Origin: Chryseobacterium angstadtii
Lineage (GTDB): Bacteria > Bacteroidota > Bacteroidia > Flavobacteriales > Weeksellaceae
Direction of reading: 5' to 3'
Length of the DNA stretch: 64,000 nt
NCBI RefSeq assembly: GCF_001045465.1
Contig: NZ_LFND01000001.1
Coordinates: 62,001-126,000 of the forward strand
Position numbers and translations under genes: made by a program. The notes below the pieces were generated by a model that saw only the letters and a list, made by a program, of their open reading frames with translations, did not search any database and was not told the DNA's origin. Position 1 is the stretch's first letter, and every line of letters starts with the position of its first letter. Shown piece by piece: positions 42,525 to 52,295 of the stretch.

Positions 42525-43358
42525 TTAAAAAGAAAACTCTGCAAGAACCGGAAAATGATCCGATGGGTAAAGCAGATTTTCTCTTCTGTCATTGATATGT
42601 CTCTGGGATTTTATTTTAAAACCTTTCACGAAAATATAATCAATTCTGTCTTTAGGAATTTCATTAACGTTGAAAGCTGTAAAGGTCCCTTTGGGCCCGT
42701 AAGGTTTGGTTTCGGAATGATAAAAACTGTCATTCAAATTCTGTGAAAGGATTTTTATCGGCTCAGAATCCTCCGTTAAGTTAAAGTCTCCGGACAGGGT
42801 TACCGGAAGATTTTTAGGATTCATTTCTTTAATTTTTTTCAGAATAAGATCGGCGGACTTCACTCTTGCTACATTTCCCACATGATCAAAATGAAGGTTC
42901 ATCGCTAAGAATTCTTTTTTTGTTTTTTTGTCTTTAAAAAAAGCATAAGTACAGATTCTGTTAAGGGCAGCATCCCATCCTCTGGAGGGTATTTCCGGTG
43001 TTTCAGAAAGCCAGAAAGTTCCTGATTTCACTACCTGAAGTCTGTTTGTATCATAAAAAATAGCAGAAAATTCGCCTTTTTCTTTGCCATCATCTCTTCC
43101 TACTCCTACATAATCGTAATTTTTAAGTCCTGCTTTAATATCTTTCATCTGCTCGGGAAGGGCTTCCTGAACTCCGAAATAATCGGGGTGATAATAATTT
43201 AACAAATCCACCGCATCCTGTTTTCTTTCTGTCCAGGCATTTTCTTTATCTGAAGTTACCTGCAGCCTGATGTTAAAACTCATCACTTTAAGATCCTGAG
43301 AAAATCCTAATGCAAAAATCAATAGGGCTACCATTGAAAATCTGAAATTCATAATCAT
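42525..43358 (-). CDS. Exported endonuclease/exonuclease/phosphatase-family protein
   Basis: A 277-residue EEP-fold hydrolase with a signal-like N-terminus (FSMVALLIFALGFSQ). Motifs are VMSFNIRLQ (metal-binding Asn), FGVQEALPEQM (metal-binding Glu), LSGDFNLTEDSEP (Asp/Asn), and the C-terminal SDHFPVLAEF with catalytic His. The substrate may be a phosphodiester, a phosphoinositide-like lipid or nucleic acid; the sequence does not tell. It ends 7 bp from the convergent response-regulator gene. Confidence 0.85.
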   Translation of the reverse strand: MIMNFRFSMVALLIFALGFSQDLKVMSFNIRLQVTSDKENAWTERKQDAVDLLNYYHPDYFGVQEALPEQMKDIKAGLKNYDYVGVGRDDGKEKGEFSAIFYDTNRLQVVKSGTFWLSETPEIPSRGWDAALNRICTYAFFKDKKTKKEFLAMNLHFDHVGNVARVKSADLILKKIKEMNPKNLPVTLSGDFNLTEDSEPIKILSQNLNDSFYHSETKPYGPKGTFTAFNVNEIPKDRIDYIFVKGFKIKSQRHINDRRENLLYPSDHFPVLAEFSF

Positions 43359-43438
43359 AATTTTAAATTAGTATGACAAAAATAGGATATCCTGACGAGA
43401 GGTAGTGAAAGTTTAGGGTACATTATTGTTAATTCGTT

Positions 43439-43575
43439 TGGAAGAGGGAAGATGGAAGTTAAAGTCGCAGGAAGAACTAATCAGGTTTAATGTTAATAAT
43501 TTTCAAGGTTTAATATTGGATGTTTCATACAATATTGAACTGAAGGCCGGACAGTACCTCCATCTTCCATCTTCC
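43439..43575. repeat. Inverted repeat in the 296-bp spacer 43359-43654
   Basis: GGAAGATGGAAG (43447-43458) and CTTCCATCTTCC (43564-43575) are exact complements with similar flanks. An open frame spanning the region (43426-43635) ends inside the next gene's terminator and is judged spurious. Nothing else is seen in this spacer. Confidence 0.55.
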
Positions 43576-43599
43576 TCCTCCTTTCCCTTCTCTCAACAA

Positions 43600-43633
43600 A
43601 AAACCGGAACTCCAATCCTGAAGTTCCGGTTTT
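43600..43633 (-). terminator. Terminator of the second M1 peptidase gene
   Basis: AAAACCGGAACT (43600-43611) pairs with AGTTCCGGTTTT (43622-43633). On the minus strand the stem runs into T residues. It is 21 bp past the stop. Confidence 0.85.
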
Positions 43634-43654
43634 AATAGTATTGAGAGCTGTACT

Positions 43655-45853
43655 CTATTCTTTTGTAAATGCGTATTCTCTTCCACCCTGTTTAAAGGTA
43701 ACTGTCTTCTTGTCTTTGCTGAACAGAAGGACTATAGCAGCTTCTTCGAAAGTGAATTCGTTTCCTCCTGTATATTTCAGAGGAAATTCCTGCTGAGCTC
43801 CTGCTTTTAAATAAAGCTGTCCGCTTTTATCGGTAAAGACCAGTTTAATCGGATCACTCTTGATCCCGTAAGTCCCTGCAAAATCTTTTGTATTGATCTT
43901 GTCTACCACTTTTTTCTCTGCTGACGGCCATGTATTATTGGTCATATTCACATCAGGAATCATTCCGTTCGGATCCAGTGTCACTGCACCAATTTCTTTA
44001 TTTGAATCCAGTTTAAGCAGCCATTCTGTATTACGTTTCCAAACCTCAACAGGAATTTTCAGGGTTTGTTTTGTTCCGTCTTTAAATGTCACCTGAACCG
44101 TCGTAGGCATTGGAAGCTGTCCAATATTTTCAACGGTGATCTCGGCTCCGTTCTTAAAATCACCATTGGTGTATTTCACTCCTTTAACCGCCTGATCAAT
44201 TTTCCATTTATTCATAAACCAACCTCTCCAGAACCAGTTCAGCTCCTCACCTGAAACGTTTTCCATCGTGTGGAAGAAATCCCACGGTGTAGGATGTTTG
44301 AAAGCCCATCGGTTGATATAGCTTTTAAAGGCCTTGTCAAATTTCTCAGGACCAAGAATAGATTCTCTCAGAATCTGAAGACCGATTCCCGGTTTAAAGT
44401 AAGCCAGAACTCCGATGCTTCTTTCTTTCATATTATCCGGACCTACCATAATAGGCTCGATATTATCGCCCATCATAAAGCTTCCGCTTCTGGCAATACT
44501 TTTCTTGGTATAGTATTCTCCTTTATTGAAAGCCTGTGTGGATAACTCATTGATAAAGGTATTGAAGCCTTCGTCCATCCACGCAAACAGTCTTTCATTG
44601 GAACCTACGATCATCGGGAACCAGTTATGTCCGAATTCATGATCCGTAACGCCCCAAAGGTCTTCTCCCGCAGAATCCATATGACAGAAAACAATTCCCG
44701 GATATTCCATTCCGCCTTCATTTCCTGCTACATTGGTGGCTGCCGGATAGGTGTATTCATACCATTTCTGGGAATAATGCTCAATAGCCGCTTTGGTATA
44801 TTCTGTAGATCTTCCCCAGGCCTTTTCTCCACCGCTCTCCGCAGGGTAAGCCGATATAGCGACAGATTTTTTACCGCTGGGAAGATTAATTTTTGCTGCA
44901 TCCAGAATAAATGCAGGAGATGAAGCCCATGCAAAATCACGGGTCTGATCTATTTTAAATTTCCATGTTTTCGTTCCGGAAGCCTGGTTTTTTCCAATCT
45001 CGGATTCAGGACGGATCATCACCGTTTTATCACTGTTTCTGGCTTGTTCCCAACGGTTATTTTCTTCTTTGCTGTATACTTCTTTATAATTCTGAAGTTC
45101 TCCGGATGCCACTACATAATGATTGGCCGGAACGGTAATATTCGCAGTGATATTTCCGTATTCAAGATAAAATTCCGATGCTCCCACGTAAGGAAGTGTA
45201 TTCCAGCCCATCACATCATCATACACACACATTCTCGGGTACCATTGGGCGATGGTAAATATCTTGCCATTCTTTGTTTTCTGTACTCCCATTCTGTCTG
45301 AACCATATTCCGGGGACACGAAGGAATAATCAATCTTGATTTTGGCAACACCTCCTTTAGCTTTCAGTTCTTTCGGAAGATCTATCTGCATTCTGGTATC
45401 GGTAATCGTATATTTTACCTCCTTACCATCGAGCATAACAGATTTAATTTTATAACCTCCGTCCAGCTCCTGCCCATGAGCTCCGTTTCTGCTTCCTGAC
45501 GGCGGAACCACAGCATTTCCTCTGGAGTTTTTTTCAAACAGATTCTGATCCAGCTGCAACCATAAGAAGCCCATCTGATCCGGACTGTTATTGGTGTAAG
45601 TAATTTCAGCAGTTCCCGTTAATTCGTTTTTAGCATCATTCAGACTTACATTCAGGTTGTAATCTGCCGAGTTCTGCCAGTAAGCGTGTCCCGGCTGTCC
45701 GCTTGCAGAGCGTGTTTCTGTTCCTGTCTGAGGATAAAAGAAGGGTTTAAAAGCCTCTACATAACTGTATTTTGGTGTTTCCTGAGCTAAAGCAGATCCT
45801 GACAACAGGAATACTGCCGCTGCGGCAACAAGACTTGGAAGTTTATAATTCAT
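43655..45853 (-). CDS. M1-family metallopeptidase, exported, with C-terminal beta domain
   Basis: A 732-residue enzyme with a signal peptide ([17 protein letters not shown]). The zinc motif is [31 protein letters not shown] substrate-binding exopeptidase-type motif, [10 protein letters not shown], lies upstream of it. After the catalytic part, residues about 640-732 form a beta-rich tail ([23 protein letters not shown]) similar to the DUF3471-type C-terminal domains. It is related to the M1 gene at 35770-37635 but longer. Confidence 0.9.
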   Translation of the reverse strand: MNYKLPSLVAAAAVFLLSGSALAQETPKYSYVEAFKPFFYPQTGTETRSASGQPGHAYWQNSADYNLNVSLNDAKNELTGTAEITYTNNSPDQMGFLWLQLDQNLFEKNSRGNAVVPPSGSRNGAHGQELDGGYKIKSVMLDGKEVKYTITDTRMQIDLPKELKAKGGVAKIKIDYSFVSPEYGSDRMGVQKTKNGKIFTIAQWYPRMCVYDDVMGWNTLPYVGASEFYLEYGNITANITVPANHYVVASGELQNYKEVYSKEENNRWEQARNSDKTVMIRPESEIGKNQASGTKTWKFKIDQTRDFAWASSPAFILDAAKINLPSGKKSVAISAYPAESGGEKAWGRSTEYTKAAIEHYSQKWYEYTYPAATNVAGNEGGMEYPGIVFCHMDSAGEDLWGVTDHEFGHNWFPMIVGSNERLFAWMDEGFNTFINELSTQAFNKGEYYTKKSIARSGSFMMGDNIEPIMVGPDNMKERSIGVLAYFKPGIGLQILRESILGPEKFDKAFKSYINRWAFKHPTPWDFFHTMENVSGEELNWFWRGWFMNKWKIDQAVKGVKYTNGDFKNGAEITVENIGQLPMPTTVQVTFKDGTKQTLKIPVEVWKRNTEWLLKLDSNKEIGAVTLDPNGMIPDVNMTNNTWPSAEKKVVDKINTKDFAGTYGIKSDPIKLVFTDKSGQLYLKAGAQQEFPLKYTGGNEFTFEEAAIVLLFSKDKKTVTFKQGGREYAFTKE

Positions 45854-45887
45854 CTGGTCAATTTTATACTATTTCTCTGATAAGTTA

Positions 45888-45920
45888 TAAAAAACCCCGG
45901 AATCGTTACAAGTCCGGGGT
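45888..45920 (-). terminator. Terminator of the SDR gene
   Basis: ACCCCGGA (45894-45901) pairs with TCCGGGGT (45913-45920). Read on the minus strand it is followed by TTTTTTATAA. Confidence 0.85.
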
Positions 45921-45939
45921 GATTTTATGAAAATTTTAA

Positions 45940-46821
45940 TTAATTCGATTTTTTCGCTTTGATCATGGCTTCAAGAGCATCCCACATTTCCTGCGGAATA
46001 TCTTCAAGCATATTGAATTCTCCTGCTCCCTGAAGCCATTCTCCACCGTCTATGGTTACAACTTCTCCGTTCATATAAGCAGAATAATCTGACACAAGAT
46101 AAGCTGCAAGGTTGGCAAGCTCCTGATGCTCTCCTACTCTTCTCAAAGGAACTTTTTTCCTCATATCAAATTTTTCCTGAAGATCTCCCGGAAGCAATCT
46201 GTCCCAAGCTCCTTTTGTAGGGAAAGGTCCCGGCGCAATGGCATTGAAACGGATTCCGTATTTGGCCCATTCCACAGCCAGAGATCTGGTCATGGCCAAA
46301 ACTCCTGCTTTTGCACATGCTGAAGGGACTACATAAGCAGATCCTGTCCATGCATAAGTGGTAACAATATTTAAAACAGTTCCCGGGCTTTTAGTATCAA
46401 TCCAGTGTTTTCCGATGGAAAGCGTACAGTTTTTTGTTCCTTTTAAAACAATATCCAAAATAGAATCAAATGCAGAATGGGTTAATCTTTCGGTAGGAGA
46501 GATAAAATTTCCGGCTGCATTGTTTAATAAAATATCAATTCTTCCGAATTCTTTCAAAGCAGCTTCCTTCATAGCTTCTACTTCATCCCAGTTTCTTACG
46601 TCGCATGCTACACACAGAACTTTTCCTCCGGTTTCCTCTTCCAATTCTTTTGCGGTTCCCTGTAGTTTTTCCAGATTACGGGAAGTGATGACCACTTTCG
46701 CACCCAGTTCCAGAAAATATTTTGTCATGGCTTTTCCAAGACCGCTTCCGCCTCCTGTTACAATCGCTACTTTATCTTTTAATGCATCTTCACGAAGCAT
46801 CGGCTGTGTATATAAATTCAT
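45940..46821 (-). CDS. SDR oxidoreductase, 2,4-dienoyl-CoA reductase-like
   Basis: A 293-residue short-chain dehydrogenase. It has cofactor loop TGGGSGLGKA, NNAAGNF, and a late active-site region TTYAWTGSAYVVPSACAKAGV. Here the usual close YxxxK spacing is replaced by the longer Tyr/Lys arrangement of peroxisomal trans-2-enoyl/2,4-dienoyl-CoA reductases. The extended N-terminus (MNLYTQPMLREDALKDKVAIVTGG) also fits that branch. It probably reduces unsaturated acyl-CoA with NADPH. It is monocistronic with its own terminator. Confidence 0.82.
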   Translation of the reverse strand: MNLYTQPMLREDALKDKVAIVTGGGSGLGKAMTKYFLELGAKVVITSRNLEKLQGTAKELEEETGGKVLCVACDVRNWDEVEAMKEAALKEFGRIDILLNNAAGNFISPTERLTHSAFDSILDIVLKGTKNCTLSIGKHWIDTKSPGTVLNIVTTYAWTGSAYVVPSACAKAGVLAMTRSLAVEWAKYGIRFNAIAPGPFPTKGAWDRLLPGDLQEKFDMRKKVPLRRVGEHQELANLAAYLVSDYSAYMNGEVVTIDGGEWLQGAGEFNMLEDIPQEMWDALEAMIKAKKSN

Positions 46822-47040
46822 ATGATTTTATTTTTTCCTAAAAATACTAAATATTGAATTCATGCCATTTAAAATAATGGGATAAATAATAATGTTATAA
46901 ATAGTGATTCTCTTTTCCTTCTATATTTTAACGCAAAGTTTTAATGACAAGCTTTTTAGATTGAAGGGTGCTAAGAGGCGTGACTGCGTCACTGAAGAAG
47001 TAAATGTTTAATCAGCTGCTAGGATTTCAGGAAAGGACAT

Positions 47041-47074
47041 AAAAAAAACAGCTCGGTAACGAATTACAAAGCTG
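47041..47074 (-). terminator. Terminator of the DUF1573 gene
   Basis: CAGCT (47049-47053) pairs with AGCTG (47070-47074), with a nested GTAA/TTAC. On the minus strand it is followed by a run of T (plus-strand A residues from 47041). Confidence 0.65.
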
Positions 47075-47103
47075 CTTTTATAAATATATGACAGGAAAAA
47101 CGA

Positions 47104-47514
47104 TTATGAAACAACCACACCTTTGAACGAAAGCGTCTTAGGTGCTTTGCTATCACTTGTAGTAACGTTTACCGTTTTCATGAAGGCGCCTGCCGCTGCT
47201 GCATTGTAACTCGCTTCCACAAATCCTTTCTTCCCAGGAAGAATAGGAGTTTTAGTGTAGTCTGCTGTTGTACATCCACAAGATGGGGCTACGTTTTCAA
47301 TCACAATTGGTTTTGAAGATGTATTCGTAAATTCAAATCTGATCAATTTAGGTTTTCCCTGAGGAATGTTTCCTACATCAATAGATTCTGATTTCCATTT
47401 AATAGCATCTGCTATCATCTTTACTACTGAGTTGCTTTCTACAGGAAATACATTAGCATAAAACGGGGCGAATGCCATAACGGCTAAAAGTGCTGAGATT
47501 TTTAATTTTTTCAT
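47104..47514 (-). CDS. Exported DUF1573 protein
   Basis: A 136-residue protein with a signal peptide (LKISALLAVMAFAPFYA). It contains the Ig-like DUF1573 domain, typified by FEFTNTSSKPIVIENVAPSCGCTTADYTKTPILPGKKG. The family is common in Bacteroidetes and of unknown role. The conserved Cys-Gly-Cys is present. It is divergent from a two-component system gene 168 bp away. Confidence 0.9.
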   Translation of the reverse strand: MKKLKISALLAVMAFAPFYANVFPVESNSVVKMIADAIKWKSESIDVGNIPQGKPKLIRFEFTNTSSKPIVIENVAPSCGCTTADYTKTPILPGKKGFVEASYNAAAAGAFMKTVNVTTSDSKAPKTLSFKGVVVS

Positions 47515-47682
47515 GAGTATAAATTTTTAATTAGAAAGACCAAAAGAATACTTTGTTCTCTTTTGATATAACAAATGTAAAGGAGTTGATCCTTACAACT
47601 TGTTAACCGCTGTCAAACATTTGTTAACGAGTTGTTAATAATAAAAGATTAATAGATATTTTTGGATAATATTGTTTCAGAA

Positions 47683-48930
47683 ATGAAAATCAAAAAGCTC
47701 AATATCATTATAACGCTCGGGTTCATTGCTATTATTGGGATTTTAATAGCTCAGCTTCTGTGGGCCCGGCAGGCTTATAATCTTGAAGATAAGAAATTTA
47801 ACCAAAAAGTAAATCTTGCCTTATCGGAAGTTGCCGAAAAATTGTCAGGAGGAAAAACTTCTTTTACTGAAAATCCGGTGCAGAATATTGCCAATGACTA
47901 TTACGTAGTGAATACCAATAATGAATTTCATCCCATAGTTCTGGAGCATTACCTGAGAACAGAATTTAACCGCTTTCAGGTCAATACCGATTATGTGTAT
48001 GCTTTATACAACTGCCACAGCGATAAAATGGTTTATGGAAAATATATGTCGAAAAACCAGGAAAGTCCCAGCGACAAGGTGATTAATTTTCCCAAGCATA
48101 AAAACCTGATTTATTACTTTTCCATACGTTTCCCCGATAAAACTACGTATCTGATAAGCTCATTAAGGTTTTGGTACCTGCTTACATTTGCTCTGATTAT
48201 CATTCTTCTGGTGTATGTATATTCCATATATACGATTATCCAGCAGAAAAAATTCTCGGAGCTGCAGCGCGATTTCATTAATAATATGACTCATGAATTC
48301 AAAACGCCATTATCTTCCATCCTTTTAGCTTCGGAGTCTCTCAGCAAGCAGGATATCGTAAAGGAAAATTCCAAACTGCAGACCTATACTTCCATTATCA
48401 TCAATCAAAGCTATAAGCTCAATAATCATATTGAAAAGATATTGAATATTGCTAAAAATGATTCCTCCGGACTGTCATTAAAACCTCAAAAAATAATACT
48501 CCTTCCTTTTATTGAGGAGATTGCAGATACCTTACAACAAAAGAATGAAAATGTTGTTATCCACATAGACCTTGATGGCAATGATTCAATAATGGCGGAT
48601 CAGTTTCACTTTACCAACATCATCTACAACATCCTGGACAATTCCATTAAATATTGCGAAACAAAACCTGAAATCATTATTTCATCCTATAAAGATTCAA
48701 AAGGCTTATATTTAAAGTTTAAAGACAACGGAATGGGAATTCCTGCCAAAAGTATTCCTCATATTTTTGAAAAATTTTACAGGGTAAACACCAAAAAAAG
48801 TGAGGAAATCAATGGCTTTGGGCTGGGATTGTTTTATGTAAAAAAAGTAGTCAGGCAGCACAACTGGAAAATTTCGGTTGAAAATAATACAGACCGCGGA
48901 ATTACCACCACTCTTTTTTTCCCTTTTTAA
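47683..48930 (+). CDS. Sensor histidine kinase (OmpR-partner type), second pair
   Basis: About 415 residues from the ATG at 47683 (MKIKKLNIIITLGF); the frame from 47662 would need a TTG. It has two membrane helices (about residues 8-27 and 158-182) around a periplasmic domain. The HisKA box is NNMTHEFKTPLSSILLASES. The HATPase has IIYNILDNSIKY, KDNGMGIP and GFGLGLFYVKKVV. It is followed after 17 bp by its regulator gene. Confidence 0.9.
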   Translation: MKIKKLNIIITLGFIAIIGILIAQLLWARQAYNLEDKKFNQKVNLALSEVAEKLSGGKTSFTENPVQNIANDYYVVNTNNEFHPIVLEHYLRTEFNRFQVNTDYVYALYNCHSDKMVYGKYMSKNQESPSDKVINFPKHKNLIYYFSIRFPDKTTYLISSLRFWYLLTFALIIILLVYVYSIYTIIQQKKFSELQRDFINNMTHEFKTPLSSILLASESLSKQDIVKENSKLQTYTSIIINQSYKLNNHIEKILNIAKNDSSGLSLKPQKIILLPFIEEIADTLQQKNENVVIHIDLDGNDSIMADQFHFTNIIYNILDNSIKYCETKPEIIISSYKDSKGLYLKFKDNGMGIPAKSIPHIFEKFYRVNTKKSEEINGFGLGLFYVKKVVRQHNWKISVENNTDRGITTTLFFPF

Positions 48931-48947
48931 ATTGATAAGACGTAAGT

Positions 48948-49631
48948 ATGGAAAAATCCAAAATTTTATATGCAGAAGATGATAAAACCATAGCTTTCCT
49001 CATTCAGGACAGCCTGGAGAGCTATTATGACATCTGCTGCTATTCAGATGGAAGATCCGCACTTGATGCATTCAACAGCCAAAACTTCGATATTTGTCTG
49101 CTGGATATTATGATGCCGGAGCTCAACGGATTCGAGCTGGCAGAGCAGATTCGCAATAAGAACTCTGAGATTCCCATTATTTTTATTTCTGCAAAGGCTT
49201 TAAAAGAAGACCGGATCAAAGGGTTAAAAATTGGCGCTGATGATTATCTGGTAAAACCATTCAGTATAGAAGAATTAATTCTGAAAATTGAAGTTTTCCT
49301 GAGACGCACCAAAAAAACAGATACCACTCTGCTGAAATACAAAGTCGGGAGATATGATTTTGATCCCCAAAACTATACCCTTCAGCATAAAGAAGACCGC
49401 GTTACCCTCACTCAAAGAGAATCTGAGCTTCTTTTATATTTTATCTGTCACAAAAACACCGTGCTGAAAAGACAGGATATCCTGAAGGCCATCTGGGGAG
49501 ACGATGATTATTTTATGGGACGAAGTCTGGATGTATTTATTTCCAGGTTAAGAAAAGTACTTGCTGAGGAACAAAATATTCTGATTGAAAACCTGCATGG
49601 AATAGGATTCCGCTTTTCTGAAAAAAAATAA
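48948..49631 (+). CDS. OmpR/PhoB-type response regulator, second pair
   Basis: A 227-residue regulator. The receiver has AEDD, phospho-Asp in ICLLDIMMPELNG and Lys in LVKPFSIEEL. The winged-helix output domain has TLTQRESELLLYFICHKNTVLKRQDIL and LDVFISRLRKVLAEEQNILIENLHGIGFRF. It is similar in plan to the regulator at 41834-42517. Targets are unknown. Confidence 0.92.
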   Translation: MEKSKILYAEDDKTIAFLIQDSLESYYDICCYSDGRSALDAFNSQNFDICLLDIMMPELNGFELAEQIRNKNSEIPIIFISAKALKEDRIKGLKIGADDYLVKPFSIEELILKIEVFLRRTKKTDTTLLKYKVGRYDFDPQNYTLQHKEDRVTLTQRESELLLYFICHKNTVLKRQDILKAIWGDDDYFMGRSLDVFISRLRKVLAEEQNILIENLHGIGFRFSEKK

Positions 49632-49719
49632 ATTCGAGGCAAATTCCGTATTAATTGGAAATGATAAATAGTTATTCTTCGATTTTTAGTTAATTTTAAG
49701 GTTTGAAAATTTGCTATTA

Positions 49720-52017
49720 ATGAGAAATCACGGAACCACTGTTTTTTTATTCCTTTTATTTTTTGGTCTGCATCTTAAAGCTCAAAAGTTTGAAAAGTTA
49801 ATACAATATGTCAATCCGCTCATCGGAACCGAAAAAATGGGACATACGTATCCCGGAGCCACTGTTCCTTTCGGAGCTGTACAGCTGAGCCCGGAAACTG
49901 ATACCATCGCCTATGAACTCAACGGAAAATACAACGGTGAGGTTTATAAATATTGTGCAGGTTACCGCTACGAAGACAAAACCATCGTAGGTTTCAGCTC
50001 TACCCATTTCAGTGGAACCGGGCATTCCGATCTTGGAGATTTTCTCATCATGCCGACTGTAGGGAAATTACAATTGAATCCGGGAACAGCATCACATCCG
50101 GAAAGCGGCTACAGAAGCAGATTCTCCCATCAAAACGAAAAAGCTGAAGCAGGATATTATAAAGTAAAACTGGATGATCACAATATTCTCGCGGAACTGA
50201 CCTCTTCCACCAGAACAGGAGTTCACCGCTATACTTTTCCAAAATCTGATCAGGCCCATATTATTTTAGATCTCACCGCCGGAATCTATAATTATGACGG
50301 TAAAAATATCTGGACCTACGTCCGCGTAGAAAACGACGGCACGGTTACAGGATATCGCCAAACGAATGGATGGGCAAGAACCAGAACGGTTTATTTTGCC
50401 ATGAAATTTTCAAAACCTTTTAAATCATACGGCCAGAAAAATTTTGACGGTCCGCAGGTATACAAAGGATTCTGGAGAAAATTCGATCAGAATAAAAACT
50501 TCCCTGAAATCGCTGGCAAAAACCTGAAAATGTATTTTGATTTCGACACCGAAGAAAACGAAGCTATAGAAATAAAGCTGGCCATTTCCCCGGTAAGCCA
50601 GGCCAATGCACTGGAAAATCTGGAAAAAGAAACCGGAAAGATGTCTTTTGACCAAGTCAAAGCAAAAGCTCAGGAAGACTGGAACAAGGAACTGAATAAA
50701 ATCGTGATCAAGGGTTCTGAAACTGAAAAGACCAACTTCTATACAGCCATGTATCATACATTCATCAGCCCTACTACTTATATGGACATCAACGGAGAAT
50801 ATAAAGGTTTAGATCAGAATGTTCATCAGGCAGAAAACTTCACCAACTATACGACATTTTCCATCTGGGACACGTACCGTGCGCTGCATCCTTTCTTTAA
50901 TATCATCCAGCCCAAACGGAATAATGATATGGTAAAATCCATGATGGCTCATTACAATCAGTTTTCCATGAAAATGCTTCCGATATGGTCACATTATGCC
51001 AATGATAACTGGTGTATGAGCGGCTATCACAGTGTAAGCGTTGCGGCTGATGCTGTAATCAAAGGAAATTACAGCGGTGATCCGAAAGAAGTATTAAAAG
51101 CCTGCATTGCTACAGCTAATAAAAGAGACTACGAAGGTATCGGTTATTATATCGACATGGGGTATATTCCTGCCGAGAAAAACGGAACTTCAGTTTCGAA
51201 TACACTGGAATATGCTTACGATGATTGGGCCATTGCTCAGCTCGCCAAACATTTAGGCGAAACAGAAATTTACAATCAGTTCATCAAACGTTCTGAAAAC
51301 TGGAAAAATAATTTTGATCTGAAAGCAGGTTTTATGCGTCCCCGACTGACAGACGGAACCTTTAAAAAAGAATTTGATGTCCTGAGTACCCACGGACAGG
51401 GCTTTATCGAAGGAAATTCCTGGAACTACAGCTTTTTTGTTCCTCAAAATCCGGACGGACTTATTCAAATGATGGGCGGAAAGAAAAAATTCGCTTCTAA
51501 ACTGGACGAATTGTTCACCATGCATCTTCCCGATGAATTTTTTGCCGATACAGAAGATATTACCCGCGAAGGAATCATTGGCGGCTATGTTCACGGAAAC
51601 GAACCCGCTCACCATGTCGCCTATTTTTATAATTGGGCAGGACAACCCTGGAAAACGCAATCTCAGGTCCGCAGAATCTTAGAAATGCAATACAAAGCCA
51701 CACCTGATGGACTGGGCGGAAATGACGATGCAGGACAAATGAGCGCCTGGTATATTTTAAGCTCACTTGGATTCTATCCTGTAGCACCCGGTTCTGAAGA
51801 TTATGCTATCGGAAGCCCGGCAGTAGATCATGCCGTTCTTAATCTTGAAAACGGAAAATCATTTGAAATTGAAGCTGTAAACCAAAGTCCGAAGAATGTG
51901 TATGTGGAAAAAATTCTTCTGAACGGAAAAGAAATTAAAAATTTTACTCTAAAACATTCTGAAATCGTAGCCGGCGGAAAACTTACATTTTATATGAGTG
52001 CGAAAGCGAAGAAGTAA
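49720..52017 (+). CDS. GH92-family glycoside hydrolase, exported (alpha-mannosidase-like)
   Basis: About 765 residues from the ATG at 49720 (the frame from 49711 starts with TTG). A signal peptide (GTTVFLFLLFFGLHLKAQ) leads into an N-terminal beta-sandwich (YVNPLIGTEKMGHTYPGATVPFGAVQLSPET). An (alpha/alpha)6 domain with the family motifs SIWDTYRALHPFF, GYHSVSVAADAV, EGNSWNYSFFVPQ and GGNDDAGQMSAWYILSSLGFYPV follows. GH92 enzymes are calcium-dependent exo-alpha-mannosidases acting on glycans. It is alone here, not in a typical polysaccharide-utilisation locus. Confidence 0.92.
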   Translation: MRNHGTTVFLFLLFFGLHLKAQKFEKLIQYVNPLIGTEKMGHTYPGATVPFGAVQLSPETDTIAYELNGKYNGEVYKYCAGYRYEDKTIVGFSSTHFSGTGHSDLGDFLIMPTVGKLQLNPGTASHPESGYRSRFSHQNEKAEAGYYKVKLDDHNILAELTSSTRTGVHRYTFPKSDQAHIILDLTAGIYNYDGKNIWTYVRVENDGTVTGYRQTNGWARTRTVYFAMKFSKPFKSYGQKNFDGPQVYKGFWRKFDQNKNFPEIAGKNLKMYFDFDTEENEAIEIKLAISPVSQANALENLEKETGKMSFDQVKAKAQEDWNKELNKIVIKGSETEKTNFYTAMYHTFISPTTYMDINGEYKGLDQNVHQAENFTNYTTFSIWDTYRALHPFFNIIQPKRNNDMVKSMMAHYNQFSMKMLPIWSHYANDNWCMSGYHSVSVAADAVIKGNYSGDPKEVLKACIATANKRDYEGIGYYIDMGYIPAEKNGTSVSNTLEYAYDDWAIAQLAKHLGETEIYNQFIKRSENWKNNFDLKAGFMRPRLTDGTFKKEFDVLSTHGQGFIEGNSWNYSFFVPQNPDGLIQMMGGKKKFASKLDELFTMHLPDEFFADTEDITREGIIGGYVHGNEPAHHVAYFYNWAGQPWKTQSQVRRILEMQYKATPDGLGGNDDAGQMSAWYILSSLGFYPVAPGSEDYAIGSPAVDHAVLNLENGKSFEIEAVNQSPKNVYVEKILLNGKEIKNFTLKHSEIVAGGKLTFYMSAKAKK

Positions 52018-52232
52018 TCTTTTCAACCACAAAAGACACAAAAGTTTTTAGGCACTTTAGTCATTTTTAAGTTGAATGCTTTTCGTATAATAGTTCACTT
52101 AAGTTTTATTTGATTTTTATTTCTATTAAAAGATGTAACAATTCAAATGGCGGAAATTTTCATCATCCGCAGCATGGACAGCAAAAATCCAGAAAACTTT
52201 GACAGGACAGTTCTCCGGAATCCATAAAAACA

Positions 52233-52268
52233 AAAAGGGCAAATAGGTATAAATCTATTTGCCCTTTT
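52233..52268. terminator. Bidirectional terminator between GH92 and dihydroorotase genes
   Basis: AAAAGGGCAAATAG (52233-52246) pairs perfectly with CTATTTGCCCTTTT (52255-52268), with A/T runs on both sides. The upstream part of this spacer (52020-52070) carries a short repeat-like stretch (ACCACAAAAGACACAAAAG). Confidence 0.85.
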
Positions 52269-52295
52269 GCTATTTAGCTTTTTTGCTTTTTATAA

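Noticed and set aside
43426..43635. 69-codon open frame in the spacer upstream of the second M1 gene
   Set aside because: It spans an inverted repeat, ends within the terminator hairpin and has no recognisable protein character.
47590..47640. AACATTTGTTAACG and GAGTTGTTAAT near the DUF1573/kinase divergent region as a further PaaR site
   Set aside because: Only the central AACA-TT-TGTT is symmetric and the outer bases do not pair; with no paa gene nearby this is likely chance.
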